Source: Coffea arabica (lineage: Eukaryota; Streptophyta; Magnoliopsida; Gentianales; Rubiaceae). From it: a stretch of DNA of 64,000 bases. Positions 59,775 through 64,000 of the stretch are shown piece by piece (within the stretch, counting starts at the first letter, position 1; each line of letters starts with the position of its first letter). The position numbers and the translations under genes are program-made. The stretch spans positions 21,956,501 to 22,020,500 of the forward strand of contig NC_092323.1 in the NCBI RefSeq assembly GCF_036785885.1, read 5' to 3'. Below the pieces are notes generated by a model. That model saw nothing but the letters and a program-made list of their open reading frames with translations. It made no database searches and had not been told where the DNA came from.

Positions 59775-60430
59775 TATGATGCTACAGATTGATATGATGC
59801 TTATAGTCAGCTAAGCACAAGTCCATATGCAAGATACACTTTTCCTTCTTTGGTTATGTTACTTTTTACCTTTGGAAGTATTGTATATTAAAGAACTTAC
59901 ATATTAAGCGGGAAGGAGGGCTTAAATTAGAGACTTGGGCTCCTCTCCATCTCCCACAATTTATATCTGGTAGGATTAATTCAACTTAAAAAGATGATTA
60001 GCTGGTGGTCGTTCTCCTGCATGCTCAAGTCACGTGCACTGTGGATTGGAAGTTGCTTTTTTGGACAGAGTGGATCTTTCCGTTTTTTCTCCTCTTCTTT
60101 TTATTCTTCTTGTTGTGCTATATTATATTTGTTCTCGTGTTAGATTTCCCTTTTTCCCCCCTCTTCTTCCCTCCCCCCCCCCCCCCCCCTCCATTTTACC
60201 CCAAACTCTGCTGCTATTTAATTGCTTGCCATGTTATTATTTTTGTATTATGTGCATTACTGTTATTATTAGTCTTATTTGTATTAGAATATATAGTTTT
60301 ATGGTTTTGTTCTCTTTTTTTCCCCCAAATTCTCTTGCTATTAAATTGCTTGCCATATTATTATTAATTTATTATTGTGTTGCTATTATTATTATTAGTA
60401 TTATTATTATTAGAATATTCAGTTGTACCA
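59775..60430. other. Pyrimidine-rich and low-complexity DNA
   Basis: No gene is seen. It contains a 17-base C run at 60173-60189, TTATTATTATT-type repeats near 60385-60415, and two similar copies of a CCCCAAA-TCT-GCTATTAAATTGCTTGCCAT block near 60200 and 60325. Hydrophobic frames here are products of the pyrimidine bias. Confidence 0.6.
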
Positions 60431-60886
60431 TTATGTTGTTTTCTGCTTTTTCCTGAATAATAAGTTGCCAAAAAAATTGATCTTGATACATGGGCAATTA
60501 TCATTAAACCCCAGAGAAAAATGGTTTCCCCATCCATGCATTGCACTAGATTGGTTTACTGGAACATCTCGGATAGAGGGGGAAAAGTCTCTTACCAATT
60601 CATATCCAGAACCACCAACATGAAAGCTAACATGGCCTTGGTTAACATCACCTGTTTTGAGAGAATCAGGTTCCACAGCTAAATTTAATCCACCATCCTC
60701 CGATTGATCTTTACTAAACCGCATGATATCAGAATAGACAGCATCAACTAAACCTGCATGTTCCCCTACCGAATTTGTACCTTTCATGTCATCGCGGCAT
60801 TTTAAGATACTGAATCTGGTCATAATGGCCGCATCAACATCATCGATATTCCTATTTGAGCTCAAATCATCTTTGACTGCTTCATT
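60431..60886 (-). other. Open continuation after the stop of the host-like gene
   Basis: In the frame of exon 4, this stretch stays open for about 147 codons after the TGA at 60887-60889 and repeats the preceding segment: MTRFSILKCRDD here against MTRPHILKCRDD upstream, then GGLNLAVEPDS against GRLNLAVAPNS, and VNQGH against INQGQ. A good donor (TTG|GTAAGAG) follows GSGYEL at about 60593, so in the ancestral gene a further exon may have been joined there. If the TGA is real, this is untranslated or pseudogenised coding sequence. Confidence 0.6.
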
Positions 60887-63800
60887 TCAGGAACAACCTA
60901 TATTCAAGTCAGCCTGCCCTTGATTAATATCATATTTTTTTTGAGAATTAGGTGCCACAGCTAGATTGAGTCTTCCATCCAGCAATTGGTCTTTAACAAA
61001 TGGCATCTCATCCGAACAGAGATCATCAGCCATAACTGCATCTTCTCTTACCAAGTTCGGACTTTTTGAGTCATCACGGCATTTTAAGATATGGGGTCTG
61101 GTCATAACAGAGGCCTCAACGTCATTAGGATTACTGGTTGAGCTCAAACTCGAGCTGCAGATTGTAGTCTTTTGCAGCGAGCCATCAACCTTAGGTGGTG
61201 GCACATCAGATATTCTCAAGTCATGTGAACTAGAAGTTGACATATTCTCCGAAGCAGCTGCATTTTCTGTAAAATTTAAAGCACAGAAAATCAGGTAAGC
61301 AATCAATCATACATAGAGAATTGCAATAAGCAATCCCTACCTTTTTTCTGGTTGGATTTCAATTTCTCCATCTCAATCTTCATCCTATCAAAGCGAGCTC
61401 TGTAACTAATGGAACACAATTTAGCTTCAGCCTCAAGCCATGAGTTCTTAAAAAGATGACCTTGTGAATCCATTTCTTCCCCAGAATGAAAATTTTCCTC
61501 GAGGACCTTCTTTATTGCCTGAAATACAATAATCCGAACAAATTTATTGAGAATTCTATTTTGAAAAAATTCCAGAACAACTTGGCAGAGATACATAGAT
61601 CATTCAAGTTAACCACATGCAAACACAAAACTGTTTCTTAGGAGGAACAGAGCTCTACCTGGACCATATTATCATCTTTCAATACTTCTAAACCATCTGT
61701 TACAGGAGAAAGGGGCTGAAGCTTCTCATTTTTTTCCTGGGTAACATTGTGATTCCCCATCTCATCATGGGTATTTTGAAAATCAAGATGGCAATGAGAA
61801 TTTGTACCCACTTCATTTTGAAACTGATGTCTGCCTGCAGCATTGCTCTGTAAAAGATACCATTTGGTTTTACACATAATCAGATGCTGCTTATATACCC
61901 AAAAGATTATCTTTATCTCGCGTATTATGTCTTTATGTTTACAAGCGGTAAACAAAAAAATCTCTGCCACAAAGAAAAAATGCTTAATGGACAAACACAT
62001 GGAAACAAAATATTCAAAATATGTTGTGAATTGAGTTTGGCCTCCACAAATTCCTGGGATAAAGGATGATGCAATTGTTATAAGCAGATATAACTGCAAC
62101 TCCAAATTATCACCCAATTATTTTTTTTCTCTTCTGCAGCCTCAGATGTACCAAATTCGCATTATTGACACAATGAAAGAACAGAATTCAAACTATATAA
62201 GCTGCAGATTAACAATGCTGACGAACCTCTAACTGGGCATGAATAACCAGAATAATTTCCTCTACTGCTATAACAATCTCAAGGTTACTTATACAGAAGT
62301 CATATGCACCATGATAATTAAACTTAAAACTTCGAACAACTCACAGCAGACACTTCTTTTAATAAACATAATGCAAATCTAGGTTTTCGACATGATCCAA
62401 TATTCAAACATACCACATGAGGATCAAGCGAGTTTTGAATTTTATGACAAGTAACTTGCTGCCGAAATATTCGCTCTTGTGGTTGAATGAAATACTCCTT
62501 TTTCCTTGAAGCAAGCACATCCAGATTGCTCATTACAAGCTTAACGGCCTCTAAGTCTTCATCTTTTAGTGCAGATGAATCAGTTATACAGTTGAAGACA
62601 AGCAACTCCGAAAGGTTTTGCAATGCTTTAACTAATAATTGAACATCTATTTTGGAAGCTGATTTACGTCCATACTGTGTTGCTTGCTCAGCAGCACATT
62701 CTTCAGAGGAAGGAGAACAAAGAACATTTTCAGCTGCACGAACAGCAACAGAACCCTCTGCAGTGACACTGGTGTTCAACAGAGAGTCCATAACTGAAGA
62801 GTGAAAATTCAGAACTGAAGGGGTAAAATCTTCGACTCCAAGTTGTTTGATGCCTGAAGATTTCAAATCAGAATCATTCTTTGAGTGTGCCTGCAGGTTG
62901 CAATCTTCTCTAGGCTTATTGTAAGCCTCACAAGGTTGAACTCCTTCACTTGGGCCTTTAAATCTGGCTTTTACAGCATCAATTGACTTCACTTGTCTGG
63001 CAGTGCAATCAGCTTCTGAAATATGTGAGATGCCTCTCCCTGCACTGCTACAGTCGTGCACTTTGTCTTCCCCTGCTTTTTCGGATGAGCACCTTTTAGA
63101 ATCATTTGGCAGAGAAAACCACCCATCAACTTGAAGATCCAACTGACAATATCTGTCCACTTTGTTTTCAAATGGATGTGTTTTTTCGGTTTCCACATCC
63201 AATGGAGAGAAGTGAGAAGCTGGGGTTCCTTTCCGGCAGGGAGAATTCACAGCAAAATTATGATGATCTACAGAATCTGGAACATTGTCAGAAGACTTGA
63301 TAGCTTGAAAGCAGTCTCCTGACAGTGAAGAATCATCTAAGCCATTAATACTTGGGACTTGTGATCCAGATTTTGATTTTGAAATACTATTTACGCCATC
63401 CCAAATCTGGAGATTGCATGATAGTTCCTCCGTCACAGCAGATGGTACAAAAAATAGCTGGCCATTACCTTCTTTCTGATGCTTGAGCTGACTTGAGATT
63501 AAGGAACCTTCTTCAACTTCATGATCAAACAAAATCTGATGTTCTTTTCCTTTAGCAGGACAACTGCTACCCAGTCCTCCTTTCAGATGAATGGCTGCAG
63601 GATTACCAGTATCAACAGTTTCGCCTAAAGAACCATTACCAGTATCAACAGTTTTGCCTGAAGAACCATTACCAGTATCAACAGTTTTGCCTGCTTTTTG
63701 GGTTACTGGTGGTCTAATCACCAAAGCAGGAGATTTTGTTACAGATAAAGAACCATTAACGCTAGAATCACGTGCCAGGATGCATTTCTCATAGGCATTC

Positions 63801-64000
63801 TGGGAATTCTGGAAGTTAGTAAAATTCTTAGACAACTGCAAAGATGAACATGGAGAGTCAGATGCTGAAATTTGAAAAATGGAACTTGAAATTTTTGACC
63901 TTGAGTAATCAAAAGGAGGGGAGAGAATTTTTTGAGCCAGAAGCGATATATTATCCACAGGTTCCATCCTTATCAGACCATTCGCGTATTCTCTTCCATT
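60887..64000 (-). CDS. Unrecognised plant protein, partial, at least four exons
   Basis: The frame is open to the right edge (11 codons precede the ATG at 63967), so the true start may be outside. Exons: 64000-62414, 61847-61659, 61518-61341 and 61266 to TGA 60889-60887, all with GT-AG borders and matching phases (donors GTG|GTATGT, CAG|GTAGAG, AAG|GTAGGG). The product is Ser-rich, hydrophilic and largely disordered. Notable parts are a start region LLAQKILSPPF, a threefold TVDTGNGS repeat (63694-63602), a likely helical segment QLLVKALQNLSELLVFN (about 62660-62600), a predicted helix RARFDRMKIEMEKLK (exon 3) and MTRPHILKCRDD in exon 4. No enzyme domain or membrane segment is seen. I do not recognise the function. 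Confidence 0.8.

Noticed and set aside
60005-60456. Hydrophobic 120-140 codon plus-strand frames, possible membrane proteins
   Set aside because: They are translations of a T/C-rich low-complexity tract in two overlapping phases, with no conserved motif.

Overview
The window is plant nuclear DNA, most likely from a eudicot with a repeat-rich genome; the species cannot be named from sequence alone. The evidence is L1-type LINEs with a C-terminal RNase H, an Athila-type Ty3/gypsy element with a tRNA-Asp-like primer site, a Ty1/copia element, hAT- and Tourist-like non-autonomous elements, PIF/Harbinger transposase and Myb-like genes with GT-AG introns, and one host-like multi-exon gene at the right edge. 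About 58 kb is transposon or AT-rich filler. Many of the nonsense codons checked fit C-to-T or G-to-A change, as expected for old, methylated, silenced transposons.

Layout. 1-4773: decayed LINE (+), 5' end outside the window. 4774-11375: AT-rich DNA with a 140-bp Tourist-like MITE (6794-6933) and a small LTR element without genes (about 9250-11093). 11376-24018: Athila-like element with 1.54-kb LTRs, TSD AAGTT, gag-pol and a third, env-position ORF. 24730-30745: LINE (-) with both ends present and a 15-bp TSD. 30804-37841: Ty1/copia element (-), TSD ATTGT, whose 5' LTR carries a 770-bp DNA element. 38092-38800: hAT-like element with 8-bp TSD. 40576-41240: Stowaway-like MITE with another MITE inside. 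41342-44549: 3.2-kb solo LTR, TSD ATTTG, with three perfect hairpins and a five-unit tandem repeat.

44783-58229 is the most unusual part. A PIF/Harbinger unit (A = transposase half, B = Myb-like half) is followed by an inverted second copy whose halves are circularly permuted: the left copy reads A-B, and the right copy read in reverse reads B-A. A 13-bp motif bounds the right copy on both sides and also sits at the A/B junction of the left copy. B is displaced from its simple mirror position by about 5.84 kb, the length of one unit. This fits re-insertion of a circularised copy next to its source. A 1.38-kb hAT-like element with 8-bp TSD later inserted into the right B half.

58230-64000 is lower in repeats. 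It has a short LRR-receptor 5' fragment (59622-59774) and a host-like gene on the minus strand (60887 to beyond 64000) of no recognised function, with a duplicated C-terminal segment split by an in-frame stop.

No CRISPR array, intact tRNA or rRNA gene was seen. No transposon here appears able to make all its proteins.
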